From JBPOFY01 sp051252415 (GTDB lineage: Bacteria > Verrucomicrobiota > Verrucomicrobiia > Opitutales > Coraliomargaritaceae): DNA of 64,000 nucleotides. How positions within the stretch are numbered: position 1 is the first letter of the stretch; every line of letters begins with the position of its first letter. The stretch lies in contig JBPOGA010000002.1 of NCBI GenBank assembly GCA_051252415.1, positions 124,001 to 188,000 of the forward strand, in the 5' to 3' direction. The translations under genes and the position numbers were made by a program. The notes under the pieces were generated by a model. It saw only the letters and a list, made by a program, of their open reading frames with translations. It had not been told where the DNA came from and did no database searches. Positions 34,665-43,278 of the stretch are shown here, piece by piece.

Positions 34665-35828
34665 ATGACGAAATTTCAACGCATCCTTAACTTCAATCTC
34701 TTCTTCATCGTTGTCTTTCTGGCCTTCCTAGTTGTGAAGGGCATGATTGCAAACAAGCCGGAGCGAGAGACACGGACCCCGCCGCCCGTCGTCCCAAGTG
34801 TTCGCTTTATCGACTCTTCACCGACTGACTTCACGCCCATAATTCAAAGCTACGGCAATGTCCGTAGTTACTATCAAGCAGAGCTGTCCGCACAGGTCAG
34901 CGGCAAAATCATCTCGATCGATCCGAATTTTAATTCCGGTCAAACAGTCGAGAAAGGCGACCTCCTGGTCGAGATCGACCCGTCCGATTACTTGGCCAAC
35001 GTTGCTCAAGCTGAAGCCAATTTGGCCAGCGCCGAGCAGGCTCTATCCGAAGAAATGACACGCGCCAATCTCGCCGCACAAGACTGGGTCGAATCTGGCC
35101 GCAAACTTGAAGACGCCACCGACCTGACGCTACGTAAGCCACAACTCGGCGCGGCCAAGGCCTCGGTCGCATCCGCACAAGCCAGCCTTTATAAAGCTAA
35201 TCTCGACCTGAACTACACAAAGATTCGCGCACCTTTTGATGCTATCGTGCAAAGTCGAGACACCAGCCCAGGCAACTACCTCAACACAGGTGCCTCACTT
35301 GGCAGCCTTGTTTCCAAGGAACTGGCCGAAGTGCGCCTACCGCTGACTCCGCAACAAGTCAGCCGTCTTAAACTTCCTAACAGCGGAGCGCCTAGTCAAC
35401 TTGAGGCAACGCTAACTTCACCCACACAGCCGGGAGCCAAATGGCAAGCGACCATCACTCGAACCGAACCTAGTGTAGATCAGCAGAACCAAGTCATCTA
35501 CGTCGTTGGTGAAATCGAGAAGCCCTTTGCCGACAAACAAGCCTTTCTGCCGATCGGGGCCTTCGTAGATGCCCGCATCGCAGCCGACCCAGTCGAAGAC
35601 GCCCATCTGATACCCAACACCGCGCTGGTGGAAGATGCTTTCGTTTGGGTCATCAGTGATGAAAACACTCTAGTCAAAGCAGCCGTCACGCGCGTGGTAG
35701 CAAAAGGCGACTCCATCGCAGTGCGCTTCAACGATTCAAATAATGATGGCAGCTACAAAGTAGCAACCCGCCCTCTGGCTTCTTTTTCTGAAGGACAGTC
35801 CGTCAAGCCAATGCCAATGGCCAAGTAG
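34665..35828 (+). CDS. RND efflux periplasmic adaptor (membrane fusion protein)
   Basis: 387 residues. A single N-terminal membrane helix (about residues 10-28) is followed by a barrel-sandwich domain split by a coiled hairpin: AELSAQVSGKIISIDPNF, GDLLVEIDPSDY, then an Ala-rich helix hairpin, then YTKIRAPFDAIVQSRDTSPG. A beta-barrel domain follows. It links the inner-membrane pump and outer-membrane channel of the same operon. The stop is immediately followed by the ATG of the pump gene without any gap. The substrate cannot be inferred; the adaptor lacks His/Met-rich extensions that would mark metal exporters. Confidence 0.9.
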   Translation: MTKFQRILNFNLFFIVVFLAFLVVKGMIANKPERETRTPPPVVPSVRFIDSSPTDFTPIIQSYGNVRSYYQAELSAQVSGKIISIDPNFNSGQTVEKGDLLVEIDPSDYLANVAQAEANLASAEQALSEEMTRANLAAQDWVESGRKLEDATDLTLRKPQLGAAKASVASAQASLYKANLDLNYTKIRAPFDAIVQSRDTSPGNYLNTGASLGSLVSKELAEVRLPLTPQQVSRLKLPNSGAPSQLEATLTSPTQPGAKWQATITRTEPSVDQQNQVIYVVGEIEKPFADKQAFLPIGAFVDARIAADPVEDAHLIPNTALVEDAFVWVISDENTLVKAAVTRVVAKGDSIAVRFNDSNNDGSYKVATRPLASFSEGQSVKPMPMAK

Positions 35829-38800
35829 ATGAGCCCAATTAAAAAACATCCATTCATAGCTTGGTTCTGCGACAACTCAGTCGTCGCCAACATCCTAATG
35901 TTGGTGATCCTCGGCATGGGGGTTTCGACTGCGTTCAGTGTTCGCAAAGAAGCCTTCCCTTCCTTTGACGCGCAAAGTGTTCGAATCTCTGTGCCCTTCC
36001 GTGGTGGCACACCTGAAGACGTTGAGCGTGGCGTCTCTATTAAAATTGAAGAAGCACTTCAGGGCATTGAAGGTATCGACCGTATTGAGAGCACCTCGAC
36101 CGACAGCAGCTCCGTCGTGGTGGTCGACGCTATTGAGGACTACCCGATCAGCAAACTTCTCGAAGAAATCAAAATCGAGATTGATGCGATCAACAGCTTC
36201 CCCGCACAAGCGGAGAATTACGTCATCACTGAACGGAAGCGTTCGCATAATGTATTGAGAATTAACCTACACGGTAACGTGTCCGAAGCCGCGCTCAAGG
36301 AAGCCACCCGTGAACTGCGCGACGAGCTACTAAAACTCGAAGGGATCAACCTCGTCGACACCACTGGAACACGGAATTACGAAATCTCCATCGAAGTCTC
36401 CGAAGACAAACTCAGACTGTTTAATCTCACCTTTAACGAAGTTACGCAGGCCATCTCCAGCAACTCCATTGACCTTTCGGGTGGCGTGATACGCAGCGAT
36501 AGTGGCGACATATCCATCCGCTCGGAAAACCAAGCCTACGTGTCTGACGACTTTGCCCAATTGCCCCTGCGCACGACTGCCGATGGCACCCGAATCCTAC
36601 TCTCCGATGTCGCCGAGATTCGTGATGGCTTTGTCGATCAACGCATTCTGAGCCGCTTCGAAGGGGAGCGCAGCGCTGGCCTTGAAATCACAATGGAAGG
36701 CAACGGCGACATTATTCAAAAGGCAAAAATAGCCTCCGAGTTTGTCAAGAATTACGAAGAAGCACATGGCCTGCCCAAGGGCGTCAAGATCACCGCTTGG
36801 GACGACGGATCAGAACCCATCCGCTCACGATTAGGCCTGCTCATTGGCAATGGCCTTACAGGTGTATTGCTCGTGTTGGTCACGCTCGCACTCTTTCTGA
36901 ATTTCAAACTCGCGGTCTGGGTCGCGCTCGGCATCCCCATTTCTATTGCCGGAGCCTTGGCCATGTTTCCGGTTGGCTTTATTGACGTCTCACTCAACCA
37001 GCTCACCGCCTTCGCATTTATCATCGTGCTCGGCATCATCGTCGACGACGCCATCGTGATCGGCGAATCGATTTACACAGCAAAGGAGGAAGACGAAAAA
37101 AGCGGCAAGCCGATCAACGAATTAAAGTCTACAGTGCGCGGCGTTTCACGCGTAGTCACGCCGGCTACTTTCGGTGTGATTACCACCATCGCGGCCTTCT
37201 ACCCGCTCACTCAGGTCACGGGACGTATGGGTAATGTCTTCGGACAAATCGCAACAGGTGTGATCCTATGCCTTATCTTTTCTTTGATCGAATCAAAGCT
37301 AATCCTGCCTTCGCACTTGAATCATATTCGCGTGAAGCAGAGCCCGAAGAATGTAATTTCTCGATCCTGGGTTCGCTTTCAGTCGTCCATCGCGCGAGGC
37401 CTCGCATATTTCGTCCGCAAGGTTTATCAGCCCGCGCTCAGATTCATAATACCCTATCGCTACATCACGCTTGCAGGTTTTATTGCAGTGCTCTTCCTCA
37501 TTGCAGGACTGCTCCCCTCCGGCCAATTGCGCTTTGTTTTCTTTCCGAATATTTTCCGCGATAGCATCTCCGCCAATCTAGAGATCGAGCAAGGACTACC
37601 CGTCGATTATCTGCATGAAAACGCAGAAATGATCAGCGCCGCGCTCGAGAAAACCGTGCGAGAACTCGAAAAGAAGTCAGGCGATAAAATTCTTCGGCAT
37701 ATTTCCATCAACGCATCGTCGAATACAAATGTCTCGATTGCCGCGGAGCTCACCAGCTCGGAGTCCCGCGTCATCACGACTGGCGATGTCGTCGCCGCTT
37801 GGCGTAAAAATGTGCCACCGATTGCCGGAGCCAAAGCATTCAGCCTATCCGGTCGAGCCGGGCCACCCAATCAGGGGCTCAACATCCAACTCATGAGTCA
37901 GTCACTCGACGAATTGAAAGCGGCCGCGGATGCCATGAAAGCCAAGGTCGCGACCTATACTGGCGTTTCTGACATCCAGGACACCTTCGATTCCGGTAGA
38001 CCGGAAATCAAAATGGAAATCACTCCGAGTGGTCAGGCCGCTGGCTTTGATAAGCGTGAACTAGTCAATAACGTGCGCAGCGCTTTCTTTGGACAAGAGG
38101 CTCAACGTATCCAAAGAGGACGCGATGAAGTCCGTGTGATGGTGCGCTACCCCTATGAAGACCGCACTCAACTGGAAACACTACGTGAGATGCGCGTGCG
38201 TGCAGAAGACGGCACCGCGATCCCCTTCTCCATAGTCGCGGACACCAGCTACGGCGACTCGCTCGCTTCCATCAAGCGAGCCGATAACAGCCGAATTGTT
38301 TCTGTCCAAGCCGAGGTCGACAAGGCCATTACCTCGGGCGACGAAGTCCTCGCACTCCTACAGGAGGAATATTTCCCAACATTCAAGGCCGAGTTCCCGG
38401 AGGTCGACATCAGCCTAGTTGGTGAAGCTGAGCAACGTGCCAAATCGATGAAGTCACTCATCTCCGGATTCCAGCTATCGATCCTCATGATCTACATCTT
38501 GATCGCGATACCACTCAAATCTTACACCAAGCCACTCTTCATCATGTCGGTCATTCCCTTCGGTATCATTGGAGCACTGATGGGACACTACATAATGGGT
38601 ATTTCCGTGAGTATACTATCCATCTTCGGCATCCTCGCACTCAGTGGCATCGTGGTAAATGACTCACTGGTCCTCGTCTATCGAGTAGACGACCTAAGGC
38701 GGGAGAACCCGGAGATGAGCCTTGCTGAGATTATCGTCGAAGCCGGCGGACAACGTTTTCGCGCCATCTTACTGACCACGCTCACCACATTTGTAGGCCT

Positions 38801-39014
38801 AATCCCACTACTAGCGGAAACTTCCGTTCAAGCACAATTCCTCAAACCCATGGCCGTCTCAGTCGGCTTTGGCGTGATGTTTGCCACAGGTATCACCTTG
38901 ATCCTGCTGCCCATGATTCTACTCATCGCCCGCGATTTCAAAATAGTCCTCAGCAATTCTTGGAATCACTGCAAAGGCACGCCAAGTAGATTAATGAACG
39001 GTGACGAGTCGTAG
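35829..39014 (+). CDS. RND family efflux pump, inner-membrane permease
   Basis: 1061 residues; proton-driven AcrB/MexB-like pump. The N-terminal helix and docking region (FRGGTPEDVERGVSIKIEEA) are typical. Two large periplasmic loops separate two six-helix halves. The first half contains IVLGIIVDDAIVIGESIYTA, carrying the paired Asp residues of helix 4 that relay protons. The second half has ILALSGIVVNDSLVLVYRVD and TTLTTFVGLIPLL. Length and motif order are normal, so the gene is intact. The branch appears to be the HAE-type superfamily rather than heavy-metal CusA, since no Met-rich channel is evident. The operon lacks a local regulator. Confidence 0.92.
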   Translation: MSPIKKHPFIAWFCDNSVVANILMLVILGMGVSTAFSVRKEAFPSFDAQSVRISVPFRGGTPEDVERGVSIKIEEALQGIEGIDRIESTSTDSSSVVVVDAIEDYPISKLLEEIKIEIDAINSFPAQAENYVITERKRSHNVLRINLHGNVSEAALKEATRELRDELLKLEGINLVDTTGTRNYEISIEVSEDKLRLFNLTFNEVTQAISSNSIDLSGGVIRSDSGDISIRSENQAYVSDDFAQLPLRTTADGTRILLSDVAEIRDGFVDQRILSRFEGERSAGLEITMEGNGDIIQKAKIASEFVKNYEEAHGLPKGVKITAWDDGSEPIRSRLGLLIGNGLTGVLLVLVTLALFLNFKLAVWVALGIPISIAGALAMFPVGFIDVSLNQLTAFAFIIVLGIIVDDAIVIGESIYTAKEEDEKSGKPINELKSTVRGVSRVVTPATFGVITTIAAFYPLTQVTGRMGNVFGQIATGVILCLIFSLIESKLILPSHLNHIRVKQSPKNVISRSWVRFQSSIARGLAYFVRKVYQPALRFIIPYRYITLAGFIAVLFLIAGLLPSGQLRFVFFPNIFRDSISANLEIEQGLPVDYLHENAEMISAALEKTVRELEKKSGDKILRHISINASSNTNVSIAAELTSSESRVITTGDVVAAWRKNVPPIAGAKAFSLSGRAGPPNQGLNIQLMSQSLDELKAAADAMKAKVATYTGVSDIQDTFDSGRPEIKMEITPSGQAAGFDKRELVNNVRSAFFGQEAQRIQRGRDEVRVMVRYPYEDRTQLETLREMRVRAEDGTAIPFSIVADTSYGDSLASIKRADNSRIVSVQAEVDKAITSGDEVLALLQEEYFPTFKAEFPEVDISLVGEAEQRAKSMKSLISGFQLSILMIYILIAIPLKSYTKPLFIMSVIPFGIIGALMGHYIMGISVSILSIFGILALSGIVVNDSLVLVYRVDDLRRENPEMSLAEIIVEAGGQRFRAILLTTLTTFVGLIPLLAETSVQAQFLKPMAVSVGFGVMFATGITLILLPMILLIARDFKIVLSNSWNHCKGTPSRLMNGDES

Positions 39015-39037
39015 CGCGGTGGCATACAAAGAGGGAA

Positions 39038-39126
39038 CGTCGAACTTTGAACATCCAACTTCGAATATTGAAAAGACAGCAGAAAGCTCATCCTCTGATT
39101 CAAAATTGAACGTTCAAAGTTCGACG
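39038..39126. repeat. Inverted repeat with 15-bp perfect arms and nested repeats
   Basis: CGTCGAACTTTGAAC (39038-39052) is the exact reverse complement of GTTCAAAGTTCGACG (39112-39126). Between them are further copies of GAA/TTC-type words (for example TTCGAATATTGAA and TTCAAAATTGAAC). It lies between the convergent ends of the RND pump gene and the exonuclease gene. I recall similar 'gaacgtcgaac' intergenic repeats from other Verrucomicrobiota and Planctomycetota. The next 60 bases (C/T-rich, then GGTGGATCGCGCAGCGAGAC) also look repeat-derived. Confidence 0.7.
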
Positions 39127-39194
39127 ATCCCCTCTCTCCCCTCCTTACCAATGGGTGGATCGCGCAGCGAGACGGGGTGGTTCTCTGCTCAACC

Positions 39195-39668
39195 TTACCC
39201 GCGTAAATAACGCAGGTATAGCTCCGCACAAGCACGTGCATCCGACAGCGCATCGTGATGATTCAGTGCGATACCATACTCCACGCACAATACATTGAGC
39301 TTCTTCTTATAAAGCTTGTAGGTGCACTGTTGCTCATAAGCGGGTTCCGACATCCCGTAGAAATCCAGCGTTTTTCGTAAGCACGAAAAATCAAATGCCC
39401 CATTATGAGCCACGACTGTGCGCCCTTCAATAAACCCACGAATCTCTGGCCAGATAGCATCAAAGAATGGCGAACGCATCGTATCGATTTCGGTCAACCC
39501 ATGCACATTCGTATTCCAATAGCTGTAGGTATTCTCAGGGGGTTGCACTAACAAGCTCAATTCCCGCACAACTTCACCTTCCTCCACACGAACCAAGCCA
39601 ACCTGACAGATACTCGAGCGCGCAGGCTGAGCCGTTTCAAAATCAATCGCGGTAAAGGTGTGCAGCAT
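39195..39668 (-). CDS. DEDDh 3'-5' exonuclease (DNA polymerase III epsilon-like)
   Basis: 157 residues, a single RNase H-fold exonuclease domain. ExoI: TAIDFET with Asp9 and Glu11. ExoII: VVAHNGAFDFSCLR. ExoIIIepsilon: LNHHDALSDARACAEL with the catalytic His and Asp. All four DEDDh acids and the His are present. No helicase or BRCT extension. Such stand-alone proteins act in proofreading or small-substrate degradation; a specific partner cannot be given. Eleven bases separate its start from the stop of the CPBP protease gene upstream on the same strand. Confidence 0.88.
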   Translation of the reverse strand: MLHTFTAIDFETAQPARSSICQVGLVRVEEGEVVRELSLLVQPPENTYSYWNTNVHGLTEIDTMRSPFFDAIWPEIRGFIEGRTVVAHNGAFDFSCLRKTLDFYGMSEPAYEQQCTYKLYKKKLNVLCVEYGIALNHHDALSDARACAELYLRYLRG

Positions 39669-39679
39669 TTCAGCAGTGC

Positions 39680-40282
39680 CTAAAAGATGATGTAGCCCTG
39701 CACCAACTTCACGCCGAACACACCCAAATTACTCGCAGCGTGAGCCAACATACAGGGAAACAGCGAATTGGTCTTATTCCATGGACCGAAACGTGCCGCG
39801 TAGAACCACAGTGAATTCACCAGTAGAATACTTGTGCTAAAAAATCCTTTAGCTGTGAGCGTCAGTTCGAAACCGTCTTCGTTGCTCCACAGGTGTGGAT
39901 GAATCAGCGCAAACAACAGCGAGAATCCGACACAGCTGCCGATTAAAGCTGCCTTGCCTTTATTCTCCACAACTAAGAATCCACGAAAAATCACTTCCTC
40001 AACAACACCAGCGCAGACAATTGCAAAGACGAAATACCAAACCATTTCACTCTGCTCATCAGCCACACCCAGTGCGATCTCTCCCCAAACTTCAGCCCCA
40101 AGGATGATCAATGCTCCGATCACGGCGATCACACATGAAGCAATCGTAGTGGCAGTCGCACCCGGCATTGCCCCCTCACGAGGCTCACCCGCTTTCGCGA
40201 CCTTATAGTCACCCCAATACATATTCCCCACATAGGCAGCAATGCCTACGTAAAGCAGTATCATGATCGGATTTTCGTGCAT
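39680..40282 (-). CDS. CPBP family intramembrane metalloprotease (CAAX/Abi-like)
   Basis: 200 residues from the ATG at 40282, with about six hydrophobic segments. The conserved glutamate pair and arginine are in VEEVIFRGFLVV, followed by LLFALIHPH and a final MLAHAASNLGVFG, giving the Glu-Glu, His and His-x3-Asn motifs of the Rce1-like superfamily. Earlier in-frame ATGs at 40300 and 40318 lie in, or just outside, a hairpin repeat (40293-40342) and would add residues encoded by the repeat, so the start after the repeat is preferred. Substrates of bacterial members include peptides and bacteriocin-related proteins; here none is evident. Confidence 0.82.
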   Translation of the reverse strand: MHENPIMILLYVGIAAYVGNMYWGDYKVAKAGEPREGAMPGATATTIASCVIAVIGALIILGAEVWGEIALGVADEQSEMVWYFVFAIVCAGVVEEVIFRGFLVVENKGKAALIGSCVGFSLLFALIHPHLWSNEDGFELTLTAKGFFSTSILLVNSLWFYAARFGPWNKTNSLFPCMLAHAASNLGVFGVKLVQGYIIF

Positions 40283-40292
40283 CAGTAGTGAA

Positions 40293-40342
40293 ACAGACAT
40301 TCCTGTCTGTATATCCATAGAAACACAGGCAGGAATGCCTGT
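40293..40342. repeat. Twin-hairpin intergenic repeat (REP-like), copy 1
   Basis: Two small hairpins: ACAGACA-TTCC-TGTCTGT (40293-40310) and ACAGGCA-GGAA-TGCCTGT (40325-40342), followed by GCCAC. Each has a 7-bp stem and a 4-base loop, and the second loop is the reverse complement of the first. The same plan recurs at 54649-54704. Lies between two leftward genes (dUTPase-like and CPBP protease). Confidence 0.72.
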
Positions 40343-40354
40343 GCCACATTTAGT

Positions 40355-40726
40355 CTAAATATGCCTCGAATCGTCTTCGTCTTTCTTCACGTAGCCACTG
40401 TCTTGGCGATCGTGGTTCACCTTGTTCTTTTTAAGGTAAGCTTCGTAGACGTCTTCTGGAGTCATCCCGAGGACTTGAGCTAGGGAAATCAAGAAGTGGA
40501 AAAGATCCACGACTTCGACCTTAGCATTCTGCTCGTCAAATTCTTGATACTTCGCCCACCACTTCCAAGGCACCGAATCGATCAACTCAGACATTTCCTG
40601 CTGCATGGCACGGGTGTAATTTAAAACCCACTTGGCTTTATCTTCGTCTGACATGCCGTCAGTGTTTACACCAATTCGCTTATTCAGCGTGTCCTGCATC
40701 GAGAAAATTTCTTCAAGTTTATCCAT
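40355..40726 (-). CDS. Dimeric dUTPase-like all-alpha NTP pyrophosphatase
   Basis: 123 residues from the ATG at 40726 (MDKLEEIFSMQ); a longer frame to 40885 adds a Cys-rich, non-family N-terminus. The motifs QQEMSELIDSVPWKWWAK and VEVVDLFHFLISLAQ supply the Glu-x2-Glu and Glu-x2-Asp metal ligands of the dUTPase_2/MazG superfamily. Such enzymes hydrolyse dUTP (or related dNTPs) to the monophosphate and protect DNA from uracil. The N-terminal region is shorter than in some members (usually 150-180 residues). It ends just after a twin-hairpin repeat, which may define its mRNA end. Confidence 0.82.
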   Translation of the reverse strand: MDKLEEIFSMQDTLNKRIGVNTDGMSDEDKAKWVLNYTRAMQQEMSELIDSVPWKWWAKYQEFDEQNAKVEVVDLFHFLISLAQVLGMTPEDVYEAYLKKNKVNHDRQDSGYVKKDEDDSRHI

Positions 40727-41021
40727 GCCCAAATACGTAGGTTCTGATTCACCCGCAAGCAAGCGGATTCCTCGATCCAAACAACTTTCAACCAACAAGT
40801 AGCAACATATCGCACTTAACACTTGCGGCTGAAAATTTCCTCCACTACCGATACAAGTCTCGACGCGCGATGTGACCCTGAGCACTACGCCCGGTTACGG
40901 AAGTCGGCTGCATACCATACACAGCCTTCCTTTGCTCTCCATTCGCCGCGTCCCTCACTAAAACTGCTTGTCCTGCTATGACTGTTCTAGCCTGACAACA
41001 CCCACAACTAATAGACATACG

Positions 41022-41864
41022 ATGCCAGAATTCGAAGATACTGAACCAACAAGCAACCATCCAGAAAACTACACACCAAGCACAGATGCTAGCAAGAAAC
41101 CACGCACTCGCCGCCGTAGCGGTGGCTTTAAGACAGAGATAGCCTCTGCAGACAAAGGCAGCATGGGCGAAGTCAATGCAAGCGATGCTCTAAAAAGCGA
41201 AAAACTTAGCGGCAGCGGCAAACCAGATGACGCAGACTCCAAGCCACGCCAAGAACGCGCACCTCGCAAAGAGCGCCCATCTCGTGAGCCTCGTGCACCA
41301 CGTTCTGACAAACCTGAACGCGAAGAACGTGCACCTCGTGCTGACAAACCTGAACGTAAAGAGCGCGCACCTCGTGAGCCTCGTGAAGAGCGCCCTAAGG
41401 CAACCCCACAGCCAAGCCCTGAAACACTTGCAGCCATCGCCACGGTAGAAGCTCGCCTCACAGAACGCCGCGCGGAGCGCGATGCACGACGTGCTGAACG
41501 CGAAAAAAATCGCCCAGCGAAACAAGACCGTAAGCCTGCGGCTAAGAAAAGCGCGAAGAAGAAGCCACAAAACAAGAAGGACGAAGGCGGCCTGCTCGCA
41601 GCGATCACTGGATTCTTTGGTAAACTTTTCGGCAAAGAGCCCGAGCCAGCTAAGAAAAAAAGCGGCAACCGCAGTGGTCGCCCACAAGGTAAAGGTGGCA
41701 ATCGTGGCGGTCGCCCACAAGGCAAAGGCGGTAACCGCGGAGGTCAAAATCGCGGCAAAGGTGGCCAAAACCGTGGCAAAGGCGGTAATCGCGGTGGCAA
41801 AGGCCGTCGTCAAGGTGGCGGTGAAAAACGCCACTCTGCAGCGTCCCTCAGCAACGAATCTTAA
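41022..41864 (+). CDS. Intrinsically disordered Arg/Lys/Gly-rich protein (RGG-type tail)
   Basis: 280 residues from the ATG at 41022. Residues 1-100 are polar and acidic/basic mixed. About 80-140 contain repeats of RAPR, REPR and SDKPERE-type units; 150-200 are Lys/Arg/Ala-rich and helical. A short hydrophobic patch (LLAAITGFFGKLFGKEP) follows, and the last 70 residues repeat GKGGNRGG and GQNRGKGG. The composition is that of RNA-binding disordered tails such as those of DEAD-box helicases, but no folded RNA-binding domain is present. It sits 18 bases upstream of murA and is probably co-transcribed. No family recognised. The repeats make length variation between strains likely. Confidence 0.75.
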   Translation: MPEFEDTEPTSNHPENYTPSTDASKKPRTRRRSGGFKTEIASADKGSMGEVNASDALKSEKLSGSGKPDDADSKPRQERAPRKERPSREPRAPRSDKPEREERAPRADKPERKERAPREPREERPKATPQPSPETLAAIATVEARLTERRAERDARRAEREKNRPAKQDRKPAAKKSAKKKPQNKKDEGGLLAAITGFFGKLFGKEPEPAKKKSGNRSGRPQGKGGNRGGRPQGKGGNRGGQNRGKGGQNRGKGGNRGGKGRRQGGGEKRHSAASLSNES

Positions 41865-41882
41865 TCTTAGCCTAGCCCCAAT

Positions 41883-43178
41883 ATGGATGTCTTCAAAGTA
41901 AGCGGCAATGGCCCCCTCCACGGCGAAATCGCCGTAGGTGGCGCCAAGAACGCAGCCCTCCCTATTCTTGCAGCGACACTACTGACTGAAGAAACAGTGA
42001 TCCTCAAGAATGTGCCCGACCTCAGCGATATGCGCTTCATGGTCGAGATATTACAGCACGTAGGTGCCGAAACCGTTCAACCCGAACCTGGCACTTGGGA
42101 AATTACAGCGAAGAAACTCACGCATATCGCACCTTACGAATTGGTGCGTAAAATGCGCGCTTCCGTCTGCTTACTCGGACCACTCGTGGCGCGTATGCGT
42201 AAGGCTGAAGTCTCCATCCCTGGTGGTTGTGTGATCGGCCCACGTCCGATCGACCTACACATCAAGGGGCTCAAAAAACTCAACTGCGAAGTCGATATCT
42301 CCAATGGTTATGTCCATGTGGACGCATCCAACATCAAAGGTGGCCCGATCTTTCTCGGCGGCCGCAGTGGCAGCACGGTTACTGGCACGGCAAACATCGT
42401 CATGGCTGCAGTGCTCGCACCAGGCACGACGCGCCTAGAGTGCGCAGCTTGCGAGCCCGAAGTCGTCGACCTCTGCAATATGCTCGTCAAGATGGGCGCG
42501 AAAATTGATGGCATCGGCAGCCCAGAACTTATCATTACTGGTGTCGAGAAACTTCACGGCTGTGAACACAGCGTGATCGCAGACCGCATCGAGGCAGGCA
42601 CCTTTGTGGTCGCTGCCGCCATCACTCGTGGCGACGTCACCGTGAAAGGTATCGCACCTAAACTCCTCGGCGCCTTTCTCGACAAGCTTGAAGAAGCTGG
42701 ACTCCCGATGGAATTCACGGAAGACAGCATTCGCGTGCTTCCCTATGAAGGCTCCTTGAAGCCTGTAGATGTCATAACACTTCCACACCCAGGCTACCCA
42801 ACTGATTTACAGGCACAGCTAGGTGCGCTAATGACGCAGACAGATGGACTGTCGATCATCACTGAGCGCATCTACCCGAATCGCTTTATGCACGTGCCAG
42901 AGCTCGCACGGATGGGCGCGGATATCGCCATCGAAGGTCCAAGCGCCATCATCAAAGGCGCAAGTAAACTTTCCGGCGCACCCGTCATGGCTTCCGACCT
43001 ACGCGCATCCGCAGCGCTCATCCTCGCAGCTTTTGCCGCGACAGGTGACACATGGATCCAGCGCATCTACCACCTCGACCGTGGCTACGAACGCTTTGAG
43101 CAAAAACTCACCGCCATCGGCGCCAAAATCGAGCGCCTCAGCGACAAAGACATGCCGAAAGAACTTCTGGAGGAATAA
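41883..43178 (+). CDS. murA: UDP-N-acetylglucosamine 1-carboxyvinyltransferase
   Basis: First committed step of peptidoglycan precursor synthesis: enolpyruvyl transfer from PEP to UDP-GlcNAc in the cytoplasm. 431 residues. GGAKNAALPILAATLL near residues 19-34 contains the Lys-Asn pair. The active-site cysteine is Cys116 in IPGGCVIGPRPIDLH, so the enzyme should be of the fosfomycin-sensitive Cys type. GTANIVMAAVLAPG, DRIEAGTFVVAAA, GYPTDLQAQ and APVMASDLRASAALILA all follow in order. Linked here to the disordered protein gene upstream. Confidence 0.94.
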   Translation: MDVFKVSGNGPLHGEIAVGGAKNAALPILAATLLTEETVILKNVPDLSDMRFMVEILQHVGAETVQPEPGTWEITAKKLTHIAPYELVRKMRASVCLLGPLVARMRKAEVSIPGGCVIGPRPIDLHIKGLKKLNCEVDISNGYVHVDASNIKGGPIFLGGRSGSTVTGTANIVMAAVLAPGTTRLECAACEPEVVDLCNMLVKMGAKIDGIGSPELIITGVEKLHGCEHSVIADRIEAGTFVVAAAITRGDVTVKGIAPKLLGAFLDKLEEAGLPMEFTEDSIRVLPYEGSLKPVDVITLPHPGYPTDLQAQLGALMTQTDGLSIITERIYPNRFMHVPELARMGADIAIEGPSAIIKGASKLSGAPVMASDLRASAALILAAFAATGDTWIQRIYHLDRGYERFEQKLTAIGAKIERLSDKDMPKELLEE

Positions 43179-43278
43179 GCGATCTACAGTAAACACTTCA
43201 CAGAGTGACGTGGCTACAAAAGCAGCAATAAGCAGGTAAGTGGCATAAAAAATTTAGACAATATGCCAGTGCGCCACC

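Noticed and set aside
41069..41921. Long open frames opposite the disordered Arg/Gly-rich gene (218 and 243 residues)
   Set aside because: They arise from the biased codons of the repeat-rich sense gene; the encoded proteins are low-complexity Arg/Ser or Ala/Phe strings with no start context or family.
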